DNA from: Malus domestica
Lineage: Eukaryota; Streptophyta; Magnoliopsida; Rosales; Rosaceae
Assembly (NCBI RefSeq): GCF_042453785.1
Contig: NC_091673.1
Location: 3,541,501 to 3,605,500, forward strand
Reading direction: 5' to 3'
Length of the DNA: 64,000 nucleotides
In this document: positions 1-12,585 of the stretch, piece by piece
How positions within the stretch are numbered: the first letter of the stretch is position 1
Layout: each line of letters begins with the position of its first letter
Translations under genes and position numbers: made by a program
Notes under the pieces: model-generated
What the model was told of the DNA's origin: nothing
Databases searched by the model: none
What the model saw: only the letters and a program-made list of their open reading frames with translations

Positions 1-464
1 GTAGTGATTGGTTCATATAGGATAAGCTCATCAACAATTTTCTCTTCTTGCTAGATTATATCTAATTAATATATGATTCCATTATTTTATTCCATAATCT
101 ATAGTATAATTAGCAGCTTGCTAGGCTAGATATGTTGTTCAATATATATTCTCCAAATCTTTTCTTGTGGCCTTGTTGTTTATGGAGTATCATTTGTCGT
201 GTATTATTTATAGTGGAAAATGGACCCATATTATTCTAAAATAATCCTAACATCCATGCGTGATTGTCTTTGTGTGCTTAATTAAGCAACTTAATTAAGG
301 TCATAATCCACTTACAATGTGAAAACCAAAAGTTGTTTACGTGTGATTTTTTAGTGATGGGAATACGGTCCATACAACAAGTGTCATAATACATGTGATT
401 GGATATTTAAAAAAATGAGAAAATTTGATATAACTCTATTTTCAAGAGTCTCTAAGCACAGAGG

Positions 465-585
465 TATTTCAATATCTCATTGGCCACCATCGTGCATTTC
501 ACCAACACCAGGAATCGAAACTAGGACGGCAATGTGAAATATGGGTATAGAATTCGTCCTAACCATTGGGCCACCCCGTGGTGGT
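465..585 (-). mobile_element. tRNA-derived SINE head (fragment)
   Basis: On the minus strand, TGGCCCAATGGTTAGG resembles a pol III A box and GTTTCGATTCC resembles a B box, roughly 50 bases apart. This is the usual spacing of a tRNA-derived SINE head. The AT-rich stretch down to about position 400 could be its tail. I see no clear target-site duplication, so the boundaries are approximate. Confidence 0.45.
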
Positions 586-599
586 TTACCCTTAACTAA

Positions 600-790
600 T
601 TTTTTTAATACAACGCTATATTATACACTAAAGAGGGGGGATGGGGAGTTCGGCTAAGCCACAAAATAGACAATCTAATTTGGTATTGAATTCATCATCT
701 ACTAGATTCGAACCTAAGATCTCTTGTCATCCACGAGATTCGAACCTAAAACCTCTCATTTACAAGTGAAGAAGAATACCACAATATCAA
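600..790 (-). mobile_element. SINE-like element with two B-box motifs
   Basis: Read on the minus strand, the segment contains GGTTCGAATC twice (about 705-720 and 738-755), then a body ending in a TTAGTGTATAATATAG-type segment and an A-rich tail near 600-610. This matches the general build of SINEs common in Rosaceae introns and spacers. The repeated B-box segment suggests a local duplication inside the element. Confidence 0.5.
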
Positions 791-2449
791 AATACCAAGC
801 TTTACCCTTAATTGCTTGAATATTATGATTTTGGCTTCCTAAAATTTAGCTTGCACTTTTTGTGGATTTTATCTACTCCTTAATTCCAGGTTGACTTTTC
901 TAGAATTTAGCATTCAGAACCGAACGTCCTTCAAATTTCTGATCTTCCAAACTTTCTACATACCTAAGACTCACCACTGCATAATCTCTTCCCTTCTTTC
1001 ATGTTTTGTAAATAAACAAGCCATGAAATCAGCAACTAAGAAACAACTAACAACGCTATTTTATACCTTCGTACTTAAGCCAATAAACCCCACCCCAGCA
1101 AACCCAATGGACCCAGTAAGCATAAATTATACATGTTGACAACGAACATAAATTCAATTTGAACATAAATTACCTGTACAGAACCCCGTTACCTCATTCA
1201 CCCTTATTCAAATTATGATGGCTAAAAACTCAATTGACTCTGGTTCAAACATATTTAACCCGAAACAGATGCAATCGTAATTAACTTTCATATAAAAAAT
1301 CCATCCCAAACCAACTGTTCGTTCAATTTGTTTTCATTGTATGCAGGGATAAAAAAGATTTGTTATTCAAACCATAGGGAGTCAGATAGCGATTGATGTA
1401 ATTCGGTTTAAATAAGTCACACACGCTTTAATTGTTGACGTGGGTGTCATACTAGTGAATTCTATTCCAAACAGATTTGTATAAAATTGGACCCGTATTT
1501 AAAAAAACTCTAAAATAAAATTTCTAACCACTTGTATTATGACAATTGATGTACCAGATCATATTTCCGACACACTGAAAAATTTCTCTGTGTTTTAGAA
1601 CGAAGGGTTTTTGTGTAATTATCAGTTTTAAAAAGGTAATTATAGTGCCAAGTGTCGTGCCATATGAATTTCAATGTGAAATAAGGTTTTTTTTTTATTA
1701 TTATTATTTTTTTTGTGTGTGAGAAAATTCATTGAGTCTGATTGTCTTGTTTGAAAAAGGTGTTTTAGTGGCACCACCATCATTACTTTCAAAAAATACG
1801 ATGTTATGATACTCTGTGATTCCAATTCCTTCTAATGTAGCTAAAAGAATTATGGAATCACTTGAAAATAAGCTTTCACTGTATGAATTATTTTCATTGT
1901 AAGAGTTTTGGACGTCCGTGGAAAAGTCACACTACTAGAAATTTGAGTACAGGCCACTTATTTTGGGGCCACGTCCAACTCACGAAACAGTGGCGTTTTT
2001 AGGCAATAGCCAGAATGCTGTAACATGCATCTGTGTCCATTTGTAAGCCACGATTATACCGTGGCCAATGTCTATTTCTCTACAGTGCAAATCTAAACTA
2101 ATTATGTAGTAAACACGGGTTTATAACATTAGGCTTGATTCCATGAACACATACACCCCAGAATTTTGAGTATCGTCCTAGTACAATCCTAATGTCACAT
2201 GCAGTATTACTGTTGCCAAATTTGCAACCAAAAGACGTACATGAACCATCTCAATCCCCTTTGGTATATTTACTAATCATGAACGTCCAAATCTTTGGTG
2301 CAACTTAGCCTAAGCTAGCCAATTAATTCTCGAATATTGACATTTGATTGGTTTCTCCCTAGCTAGCTAAAGGCCCCAAGTTCCTTTTAACTTAACCATG
2401 ATTATATGGAGATTAACATGTTTATCTAAGCAAATCATCTATAGAACAT

Positions 2450-3450
2450 GGTTTTTTAGCCAAAATGGTCCATGAGATTTGCATAATACATCACTTTGGT
2501 CCCTGAGATTGAAAATTGTCCACCATCAATTATTTTGGTCATTCCGTTAAAAACTCCGTTAATTGTCCCAGAACTCTTGGCCGAAAGTTTGAGCAATTTT
2601 CAAAACTTCGTAGCTCAATCGTTTCTTAACCAAATTCGACCCCTAATATATCAAAATGAAGATAGAAAAGTGTAGAACCAGATTATACCTATTTGGAAGC
2701 CCAATGGTTGCCGGAGATGGCCTGAAAATAGCTTGAAAGGTGACTGGTCCACAGGAAAACTCACCGGAAACTGGGTAAACTTTAAACGTTCATAACTTCT
2801 TCAATACTCAATGAAATCAAGTGATTCAAAAATAAAAATCATACTTTTCGATGAGACGAAGAGAATGGTACATTTCTTGATAGCTAAATCACCATGGTTT
2901 GGCTGGAAAATGGATCGAAAGTGGCTGTCTTGGTCTCAAGTTAGCCACTTTTGAACCATTTTCAGGAAAAACCACGGTGAATTAGCCATCTATAAAGGTA
3001 CCATTCTCTTCGTCTCATTGAGAAATATGATTTTCATTTTTGAATCACTCGATTTCATTGAGTATTGAAGAAGTTATGAATGTTTAAATTTTACCCAGTT
3101 TCCGACGAGTTTTCCAGTTTTCCTGCGGACCAGTCACCTTTCAGGCTATTTTCCGACCATCTCTGGCAACCATTGGGCTTCCAAATAGGTATAATCTTGT
3201 TCTACATGTTCCTTATCTTCATTTTGATATATTATGTGTCGAATTTGGTTAAGAAACAATTAAGTTACGAAGCTTTGAAAATTGCCCAAACTTTCGGCCA
3301 AGAGCTCCGGGACACTTAACGGAGTTTTTAAATGAATGACCAAAATAATGGATGGTGGACAATCTCAGGAACAATTTCTATTGATTTTCAATCTCAAGGA
3401 CCAAAATGATGTGTTATGGAAATCTCAGGGATCATGTTAGCTAAAAAGCC
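2450..3450. mobile_element. Foldback Mutator-like element (hairpin 1)
   Basis: The two halves are long inverted copies of each other. For example, GACGAAGAGAATGGTAC on the left pairs with GTACCATTCTCTTCGTC on the right. The ends are GGTTTTTTAGCC and, inverted, GGCTTTTTAGCT. The element is flanked by the 9-bp direct repeat ATAGAACAT at 2441-2449 and 3451-3459. A 9-bp duplication with long terminal inverted repeats is typical of Mutator-like elements. The turn of the hairpin is near 2940. The arms carry about 10% mismatches by eye. The ORF at 3080-3319 lies in one arm and is not a gene. Confidence 0.85.
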
Positions 3451-3459
3451 ATAGAACAT

Positions 3460-5630
3460 TGATAAATGAATTTGAATTCTTAATTATAAGAATGATTAAG
3501 AGGATTCTCTAAGCATCGAGAGCCACAATCATGTTGTCCTTGATCCACCAAAAACTGGCAGCTAATTTACTAATGACCGCAAATGCACTTGCATTATGTA
3601 GAAAATGCGCAATTAACTGTTGTTTGTGACCTTAGATCGTCATCTTTGAACCTAACTCCACAAAAAGTGCATGCGTAAGCTTGTCAACTTCAAAGCTGGG
3701 TGTCTCCATTACCTAGATTAATTGCCCCACTTAATTTCATGTGGATAAAAGCCACCGATTGTGTTAATTAATTACCCATAGATAATACGACAACAATTTG
3801 GTACTTAGAGTGATTAAAATTGTACCATTACACTAGAAATAAGCTGAGATGTGAAAAAAAAGAGAACATAAGCGTGATAAGGAAGTGATTTACGCACACT
3901 TATAATATTCTTTCTCTGTACACCTATTTTTTTGCATACACACCCTTGTTTATTTATGATATTTAGATTGAAATTAAAAGAAAAATTAATACACCAAAAA
4001 AATAAAAAAAAAACCAGAATGTACAAAGAAAAAAAAAAGAAAACTAACGAAAAGTCCAAACAAACTTCTCTTTTGATGAAAAATCATTTTTAAAGGTATA
4101 GTGAATAGTACTAGAAAAATGTATAAATGTGATTTTTTGTTAAAAGTAAACAGTATCAAAAGTGTTTTGTTAAAACTCCTAAAAAAAATGCAAAAATTTT
4201 GTCGACATATATTAACAACTAAAAATCATTTTGAGAGTATAAAATGTGAACAACTGTTTTTAGCATATCTAGAAAAGTATCATTTGAGAAGAAAGTGGTA
4301 TGTATTCATAAGGCAAACAAAAGCCACTTATTAAAGGCAAGGCTTTTAAAAAGGTCTTGAGTGGAATGAGTGTCTCTTTGACTGCATCGAGGGACACTCT
4401 TGAGGCCCTATTATTGTCTTCTCCAATTTTATTTTTGGAACGAGACCTCTCCATCTTTCACTATTTGCGACGTCTGACCCATGAGCATGGGACAATTTAT
4501 AGCCACGATTTCAGATTTGTTTATGATTCTAGCGAATAGCTTTTTTCATTTTTTAACTTACAAGTCACTAATGTTAATAGTAGCACTACATGAGTCATCT
4601 TCATCATTGGAAACCATAAGTTGGAGTACTCTTCTCACAGAGTCAATGTACCTAATTTCTGCAAAACCTTCGAATTCCAACTAACTTCCTTTTTTTAACT
4701 AACAATATGATATTCACAAAGCTATATTTACAACATGTAGACTCACGTGTAACAATTAGATACTAGACTCACTACAACCAGAGTGAAAGAAGTTGAAGTT
4801 TCATTTTAAACCAATTGACGATATGGGTAGTGATGACTCAACTTCTTACAAATTGTTGCATGGTTTTTCATTTTTCAATGTTTGACTCTTTGTACCTTTA
4901 TATCCTCACAAAGAATTCTTCACAAAACGATTTTTATAACATGTAATTAACAATTAGGTATCAGACTCACTATAACAAGAGTTCTAACTAATTTATTTCG
5001 GATCCATTAACTTTAGGTGCTAGTGCTAGTCAATTAATAACCCTTTTGTTCCATAAAAGAAAAGGCTGATGATGATGTATTGTATGGAAAATTGAGAAAT
5101 CAGGCCAACAATAATAACAAGACAGCAAAGGGATCAAAATTAATAATATTATTAATTCAACCAGTGATGGACTCATGGAAATGGCGATAGAAGTTTCTCT
5201 AGAGCTGGAAACGAGTGGCTGAGCTTAGTTGAGTAACCTTGTACTAGTTAATTAGCATTTAGGTTTGGCAAACTTATAAATATTAAATAAGATTGGTCAG
5301 TAGTCCTAGAAATGATTAGAACGACACTGGAGAGAGGGGATTTAAAATTTGAACACACAACTTCATTTGCATCCGGTTGCTGGAGTAAAAGCTTTTAAAC
5401 ACTTGCGAGTGACAACTTTCACGTCCCTTTCATTGGTTAAGAGATTTCAGGAGAATGCTATGGATGGATACAAACTAGTTGCCAATTAAGGATTGAAAAC
5501 TGAATAAATTAAAATTCTCAAAAAGTTTAACCCTACTGTACCTGCAGATCACAGCTAATTAATACATAATTAAGCAGCTAGCTAGCACAATCCTATTCTA
5601 TCTTATTAATCCATCTGACATAATTGTTGA
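3460..5630. other. Intergenic, no gene recognised
   Basis: AT-rich spacer between the first foldback element and the 3' end of the ZIP transporter. Short ORFs at 4101-4684 overlap one another, show no domain I recognise, and look like chance ORFs. The ZIP 3' UTR probably extends to around 5540-5640. Confidence 0.5.
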
Positions 5631-5639
5631 TCTGTTAGG

Positions 5640-7378
5640 CTAAGCCCATATGGCCATTACTGACATGCCTCCTGCCCCAAAAAGAACTGCAATATAAGAC
5701 AACATTTGGAGCTTCACATTTGCTTGCAATTTAGTCCCCATGAAATCAGCTGCTAGGAGATCCACCAGCGCCATATAGTTGAGCAGCCCTGCAGATGCAG
5801 CATTTAGCAACCCGACCACAATCAGAGCCGTCGGACTGTTGTCACTGTATATATGTGACAGTGCAATCCCTAGTGCTATCCCAAATGGTGTCGTGGCTGA
5901 GAAGAAGAACACCATTGTTGCTTTCATCTTCATACCATATTCAGCCTGCAAGCCACGTTAATTTGAAGCATGTTTTAGGATTAATTATACAATTTATACT
6001 TTAATTGGCTACTTAAAGATGAGTAGGAACTACTAATCAAAATTTCTCAAAATTGTTCGTTGTCTATTTATAGAATTTCGTGTTTATAATTAGAAACGTT
6101 TATATTATAAATTACCCTATAAAGATCGCCTCTGCAAGAAATCAATTAAAACTAAGGTCGTTTAGTAATCAAACTATTTAAAAACAAATGAACGGTATTG
6201 GTAAAAGCATTACAAACTGTCTATGTATTTGCTACAATACATTAACTAAACGACCTTAGATTAAATTTATTTTTTGGATAGATGATCTTTACAATATGAT
6301 TCATAGTATCAATGATTTTGATCATAAACACAAAGCTCTGTGATTAAAACACTAAGAGTTTTGAATGGAAATTCCTATTCATCTTTGAGTAGTCAAATAT
6401 TGTTCATTAATAAATACAAGGCTGGTAGATTAGTTGGTGAATAATGAATTAATAATCACCTGTAGTATGCATCCGCCAAGACCCATCCCTTCAAATAGTT
6501 GATGGAAGCAAAGGGCAGCAATGAGTGGTCTGATTGTGCATGGATTATCAGATGCCCCCATTGATAATCCAATCACTACCGAGTGCACTACAATTCCTAG
6601 TTCCAATACCTGCATGCATCAACACTCCAACTCAGTTAAAAATGATTCAAACCCTAACTTAGTTTCAAGGTAATGCTCGATTAATAGCTTTAATTTAGTT
6701 GAATACGCTAAGCAAGTTTAAATGGTTAAGAGTATTCGAGCACGCGTAACAAACTACACAAAATCATAAGATTAATACCTGTGCCACAACACGATATCTC
6801 AACAACTGTGAATCCTTATCGTCGAGTCCCTCTTCAGTCTTAATGTCATGACCATGCCCAAAAGGCTCTATTTGAGAAGAGCTATTTTTGGCGTTCTCCT
6901 CATCTTCGCCGCGAGCTGCACCGCGAACTAAATATTTCCTATAGTGACTCATCGAAAACGAGTCCACCATGAGAGTAAGAACGGCTGAAAGCATTGCCAC
7001 GAACGTTGTGAACGGAAACTTGCTCCACGGATGTTCGGGCAAGCACTCGGATGTCAAGCAATCGAACGAGTCGGGCAAAACGTGCATGAACCCGGTGGCA
7101 AGTATGACACCAGAGGCGAACGCTTTGACAATGACGAACATGTTTTTGCCGGGTTGGAGAGCCGAAACCTTGCGTGAAAACATCGGCAAGCAGACACCAA
7201 TCATGCTCGTGACCAAAATGGCAAATAAAGCAATGATCTTCAGGATCAAGGCCTTGGATTTGTCGTGGCATTGTCCTTTGGATTTGGACCCGCATTGTTG
7301 TGGTTCCTCGGCGGCTGCATTGACGGCAATGCTGATGAGGAGGAGGATGACGGCGAGGGCGTGGAGTTTGGCAGCCAT
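5640..7378 (-). CDS. ZIP family zinc/iron transporter
   Basis: Divalent metal cation importer of the plant ZIP/IRT group, expected at the plasma membrane or another cell membrane. Three exons join in phase: 7378-6779, 6609-6460 and 5945-5640, giving a 351-residue protein, the usual ZIP length. It begins with a hydrophobic signal-like stretch ([14 protein letters not shown]) and then has membrane segments around [19 protein letters not shown] and [20 protein letters not shown] variable cytosolic loop holds a short histidine cluster (GHGHD). The ZIP signature lies in exon 2: [17 protein letters not shown] with the metal-binding histidine, then [11 protein letters not shown]. The last exon gives the remaining membrane helices and ends AIWA. 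All junctions are GT-AG. Which ZIP paralogue this is, and whether it carries Zn, Fe or both, cannot be decided from the sequence. Confidence 0.93.
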
Positions 7379-8683
7379 TGAAGTACTTGCTTAGTAATGG
7401 GATATCTATGTTGGTGTGTGAAGCTGAGTTTGTTGGAATTAGGGTTTTATAGATTCAAACCTAGGTCAAATGCCAGGAGTACCCTTGATGCGAGATTTGT
7501 TTTAGATGGTTTGGAGTGGTGAATTTTGAGATGAAGAAGGGTAGTTTGGAGAGCATGGACTGGGGACGAAGAAAAATTGTGACGGGCGTGTGGTGAGCTT
7601 TTGGCATGCGCGGAGTTTAACTGAGAGTTCTGTGCTACGTCATCAGTTGGACTCGTCCTAGTCAGCTGCTTGGATGTCGTGGCATATTGCTGAAAGAGAC
7701 TTAATTTTTTTTTTTTTGAAGCAAAAAGAGACTTAATTAACTTTAATGAATTTTAGTAAAATTAATTAACGAAGTTAATTAATGTTTTTATTAAAGTTAA
7801 ATGATTAAAAAGGAATAAAAATATATACTTGTTTAGCTTAATTCAAAATCTCTCAGAAAAAATAAATATATACTTGTTTAGCCTAATTCAAATTGGGAAT
7901 TAGCCATTTTTTTAAATGCTTACAGAAATTCTTTTTAATTGTATTTATAATTCTTTTTTAGAAATATTTATGCTTTTTTTGTTGTTGGATAATTTTTTGA
8001 AAAAGACTCCTATCAAAGATAAACTCCAACCTCTTTTATCCAGCCTGTTTTCAAATCCCCCTTTTGATAAGATGATCTAACAAAATTCGCCCATTTAAAG
8101 AGATCATTTCTAGATTCTCTTTGTGAGGATTCTAGGGATTAATTTATCTTAGTCATTCATCATACATCTTGCGGTCAACTTTTGATAGGTACCTTTTGTG
8201 TTCAATTTTAAATAAAAAATTTAAAATAATTTATGACCATAAAATGACTGATGAACGAATAGGATGAACTGCTTTATAGGATCCTCATAAAAAAGATCCG
8301 AAATTAAACTGGGCCCAATAGGACCAGTAGGCCCAATAGACCCAATTAGCCCACAGGAATGCATTTTTATAACGGTCACCAGAACAGAAACATCAACAGC
8401 AACAGCAGCAGTAGAAATTTTTAATTGCGACAGAAATACAGGTGATATGTATTTTTATGTAAATAATAAAAAAATTTATTTTTTAAATTGTTAACTTTTT
8501 AACGCACAAATCCCACAATTTGTATAATAATATACTACTTCGTGTGCCGATCATACTGAAATATCTCTCAAGCGGCAGAGACGACACTGTTTCCTTATCC
8601 CCTTCTCTCCACCTGCATCTTCTTTCACTTCTCTCTCTCTGAAACTTCCCTCCCTCCTTTTTCTTCTCTCTTCCTCACATTCG
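7379..8683. promoter_or_regulatory. Shared upstream region of ZIP and PHYLLO remnant
   Basis: Divergent intergenic region. It contains the ZIP promoter and 5' UTR near 7380-7600, where the start is flagged by the ATG at 7378. An imperfect tandem duplication of about 58 bp lies around 7819-7892 (ATATATACTTGTTTAGC repeated). A pyrimidine-rich CT leader at 8560-8700 precedes the PHYLLO-derived exon. No other gene was seen. Confidence 0.4.
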
Positions 8684-10560
8684 ATGCTATTGCTCACAAA
8701 TTCTCTCTCTTTCCTGCATGGCAAGAGGTCCCTGTCTTTCCCGCGCACAACGAGGCCACCGCCGCCGCCCTTCTTATTCCTCAACCCAGACTCCCGCCGT
8801 TTTCGACTCCCTCAAAAGTCTTTTTTTTTTCTCCACTCTCATTTATTTCCACTTAAATTATGTCACTTTTATTTTCTTTTTCGTATTATTTTTGTTTTTA
8901 AGGCCGTTGGAGGAGTAAGATTCGACGGCCCGGAGATCGAAGTCGGCGAGGTGTCGGAAACGGAGGACGGTGACTTGGTGATCGAGACCGGCGTCACGTG
9001 GACGCTGACTCCGGCGTTGACTCTTCCTCAAGGACTTGAAAAGATCAGAGAGGCCGTTGAGGAGTTGAAGCTCAATCCTCCTTCCACTTGTACCGGAATT
9101 CATAGGTTTCAAGTAATTAAAAATCTCCGGTTTCATACTGGTTTATCACACAATGTGCGTTGAATTGTGGATTTTGATGGCGAATTTCACAGATGGCTGT
9201 GCCGCTGAGTGCCAAAGCCTGAACTGGTTTTGCATGCAGTTATCCTCTGTTTTTCATGGGCAAGGATGTCGAAAACCCGAGTTATAAATCGCTGTACGTG
9301 AATGAAACCCGAGGAGTTTTCGGAATTGGTGCCGCGGTTCACTTTGCACCTTCATCATCTTCTTCTTCGTTCAAAAGGTTAGTTCTTGTCTTTCTTTTTG
9401 CCCTCGTTGATTTTGACGGGACACCCACACAAGTAGCTCATGTTGTAGCATCACTTGTGGAAGAAGGATTTACTGCAGTAAAGCTGAGGGCACTATTCTC
9501 ATCTCTCTGAACTCATATTGTTACCATTACAAAGATTCTTGTCAATACGACTTTGTTATTACGCATCAAAGAAAGCGAAGGCTTTGGTTTGCGGCTTTCC
9601 AATGATTTTTGCAGCAGGTAGCTATACAGGCAGTGAGAAAGAAAGTCGGATACCAAATTCAAGTTCGCGCTGACGCCAATCGGAACTGGACATATGAAGA
9701 AGCTATCCAGTTTGGATCCTCGGTAAAGGATTGCGATCTGCAGTATTTAGAGGTATTCACTCTGCAAAATTGGTTAACATTTCTACTCTACATTACCACT
9801 CCCTCCCGAGGGATGGAATCTCTTTCAGATCAAATTTTATGTGGTTGGCATACTTTAACGATTTAAATTTTCTCCTCATCTTTATTTGTTAGGATTAGTG
9901 ATACTTGTCAATGTATCTTAATGCCATCGTTGACCCTGAGACTATCTTTTTGTTGCAGGAACCTGTTCAAAATGAAGGCGATATTATCAGATTCTGTGAA
10001 GAAAGTGGGTTACTTGTGGCACTGGATGAAACTATTGACAGTATTAGAGAACATCCACTTGATAAGCTGGATGAAACTGTGAGTGGCAGTTTATACATTG
10101 CTCATTAGTATCTTAATCTCTTGCAATTTGGTGTCTTTGTTACTGAAATTCATGACCATTCGAGGGCGTGTTCCTGATTTAGGTTGTTCATGTTGGTTCT
10201 TTCAGGTTATTAAACCTAGCGTTGTTGGCGGCTTCGAAAATACAGCAATCATTACCCGGTGGGCACAGCAGCACCAAAAAATGGCTGTTGTTAGTGCTGC
10301 GTTTGAAAGTGGCCTAGGTTTGTCAGCATATTCAGTTTTGCTGTTATCTCAACCAGAAGAATTCAGAAATCTGTGAAATGATGAATTATTCATTTGCCCC
10401 GTCAATAGCTCATGGATTAGGAACTTACCACTGGCTAAAAGAAGATGTAACGACTAACGACCACTCCTCTCAAGATAGGCTGTAATCCATATAGTGGCTT
10501 CGTAGAAGCATCGTTGCAGATCAAGTTCTTGAAAATTTCAAATAAATGGCAACGTAGTTC
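8684..10560 (+). pseudogene. PHYLLO pseudogene (MenF N-term joined to MenC)
   Basis: Remnant of the plastid multidomain phylloquinone enzyme PHYLLO (MenF-MenD-MenC-MenH). The first exon at 8684-8817 encodes a transit-peptide-like start, and an 85-bp intron separates it from 8903 onward (VRFDGPEIEVGEV, PALTLPQGLEKI, the MenF N-terminus). After 9193 the frame breaks twice: AKA is followed by TGA where ALNWFC is expected, and there is another shift before MGKDVENPSYKSLYV. At about 9380 the MenF sequence runs straight into MenC sequence (FALVDFDGTPTQVA, SLVEEGFTAVKL), so most of MenF and all of MenD are missing. Further MenC exons follow at about 9617-9750 (RADANRNWTYEEAIQFGSS), 9960-10078 (RFCEESGLLVALDETIDSI) and 10206-10374 (KPSVVGGFENTAIITRWAQQ). 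More frameshifts follow, up to SIAHGLGTYHWLKEDVTT. MenH is absent. Introns are kept, so this is a decayed genomic copy and not a retrocopy. Confidence 0.88.
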
Positions 10561-11400
10561 ATAGAAATTTTACTGGAGTGCAAGTCAGCGTATTGTAGCT
10601 CACTGTAGATTCTCTTCTCCCATCAAAGTCCACGAGATTGGACAAAGATACGATGTTAGTTAAAATTTCATATACTTGAGACTCTCTCTCTCTCTCTCTC
10701 AAGTTGCATTGGTTTCCTGTGTCAGCCTCAATTCATACTCGATCGTGAAAGCTTGATGAAGTCTTCATTGATGCTAGACGTGGACTATGAGATAGTAAAT
10801 AATTGGATCACTTGCTCTTACGTTCGTATACCAGTGACAAATCTAAAATTCGAACCTTGAGAAGTTTTAGATTTAAAGGTTCAAGTTATTTAGATAGAAA
10901 CAGTGTAAAACGTGCAAAAAAATTCAGTTTATTCGCTGAAAACATTTTGTTGAACATTTGGTGAACTTATTGTCGTCAGCCGAACGAAATTGTGTACAAG
11001 TCAAAAGATATTGACATATACCAAAGCAATATAACGAGTGCTATTGAGAGAGCTTATCACGTATTATCCATGCAACCTGCGAAAGGTATTTTGTCGAACA
11101 TTTAGTCTGCACAAAAAGTCCTCAGAAGACTTTCACATATACATTTCTCGAACTTCGAGGGGTTATGAGATCTCAATGTGCATCCACCACGGAGTATACG
11201 AACGATGATTGCGACAATCGATGCGAGATGTGCGTTAAGTGTAGTCCATTGTGGAATGTTGAGATCAATGGTTTATCAGCCCGACATCAATGGTTTTGCA
11301 TACCCATCACAAATTCAAAATCACCTTCTAATGAAATTTTCTTTAGTAAGGAAAATTAAAATCACTCTCAACCTTGTTACTCAAGAGTTAATTTTGATTA
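10561..11400. other. Spacer, no gene seen
   Basis: Sequence between the PHYLLO remnant and the decayed cysteine-rich locus. It has a CT dinucleotide run at 10683-10700. No TSD-bounded element or coding frame was recognised. The MenH part of PHYLLO is not found here. Confidence 0.4.
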
Positions 11401-11790
11401 CTCGACGCATTTGCATTTGTGACGAACACATTTGGGACGTCCATCAGTATAAATCTCGGCAGTCATTCAGAACTTGGCAACGAATATTGCCAGCTTGCTG
11501 TCTGTCTAAGCAACTGCATTTTCCGTCGCTACAAATGACCTTGTCGCCAACGCACTTGAATTTTCCTTCGCACTCACGGCTAGTTGAACATCGGCCTGTT
11601 TCTGGTGACTGGGCGATTTCAGGTGGCGGTGCAGAGCCGCCCAGAAACTCTAAGCACGTGCATTTGTTGTCGAGGCAAATAACTGTGCCTGAAGATGAGC
11701 ATTCAGTTTCGTTGCGTTGGAAAATTAGGTTTCAGTTCGCCGGAAACAGCTGCATGTGGCAATGCATGGCCAATGGGCCAACTCTATCTT
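11401..11790 (-). pseudogene. Decayed array of cysteine-rich (NCR/defensin-like) units
   Basis: On the minus strand several related units follow one another. They are the tail of one (PCIATCSC), then CSSSGTVICLDNKCTC, then RCSTSRECEGKFKC with VICSDGKCSC, then RCQVLNDCRDLY. After that a frame change is needed to read KCVRHKCKC. The complete middle unit has spacing C-x5-C-x5-C-x6-C-x4-C-x-C. In-frame stops occur upstream (TGA before NLIFQ) and within the last unit, and no signal-peptide exon was found upstream. It is therefore a non-functional relative of the intact peptide genes near 20.6 and 29.4 kb. The plus-strand ORF over the same DNA is a shadow. Confidence 0.7.
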
Positions 11791-11799
11791 TCTAAGCTA

Positions 11800-12585
11800 A
11801 ATTTAATTCCCCGAATCCATATGTGACATCCGATTGACGAAATCCAATCGTTTGAACATATTTTCGTTAGAGACCGCTACTTAATCATTATAACAATCGA
11901 CGATCCAACCGTTAAATCATTACCAAATTTTGATATGTTATTATACGTAATATTTGAGGACCTTAGGAACTTATGGATTGGAAATCCGGTGGGTGGATCA
12001 TTTTTAACGATCTAATAGGATCAATTTTTAGCAAAATGTTCTTAATTGTTCTTGAATACTAAAACTAGTATTACTAGAGACAAAGTAGGGCTTAGTGAGC
12101 TTATAGCGGTTAGTGAGCTATCCCAGCTAATATATACCTTAGTTTACATGTATAGGAGGCCTTATTGTGATATAGATGCGTATTTATCTTTTTGATAATA
12201 TGAATGACATGTATGGTAACTATTATGAGCCTAAAATCCTATTAGAAGTATTCCGTGGAACTCTATGCTTGTGTGACATGTTAGTTAGTGATCATGAGAA
12301 ATTGATAGTGCAGGCGATTACGTTGTAAATCATAGGCGTTGAGATAGGGATAAGGAGGTTGTATGTTGATCTAACTGCACCATGTAGCAGTGGCATACAG
12401 ATGGTCCTGCTTGGTATATCCGTGATATGGGACCATACGCATTTCAGAGATGATCACCGCTTGCACGATTAGACTATGCTTATGGTTCTGCTTGGTTTGT
12501 CCACAATGGGGGACCATACGCATGGAGCAGTACTATCAAGCTCCAACGTCTCCGACTCGGTAAATTGTTCAGGTGACCGAGGACC
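11800..12585. other. Spacer downstream of the PMD-PP7 gene
   Basis: Probably includes the 3' UTR of the PMD-PP7 gene next to 12585. Two imperfect copies of a roughly 40-bp segment containing TGGTYCTGCTTGGT and GGACCATACGCAT lie at about 12402-12443 and 12484-12524, which suggests a local tandem duplication. No gene was recognised. Confidence 0.4.

Noticed and set aside
1930-2085. Possible CACTA transposon (CACTACTAGAAA ... TTTCTCTACAGTG)
   Set aside because: The two ends match poorly after the first bases and no 3-bp target duplication is present.
6939-7394. ORFs of 118 and 141 codons on both strands over ZIP exon 1
   Set aside because: Alternative frames of the ZIP coding exon, which is fully supported by motifs and splice phase.
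11178-11795. 205-codon plus-strand ORF
   Set aside because: It is the shadow of the minus-strand cysteine-rich units and has no family motifs of its own.
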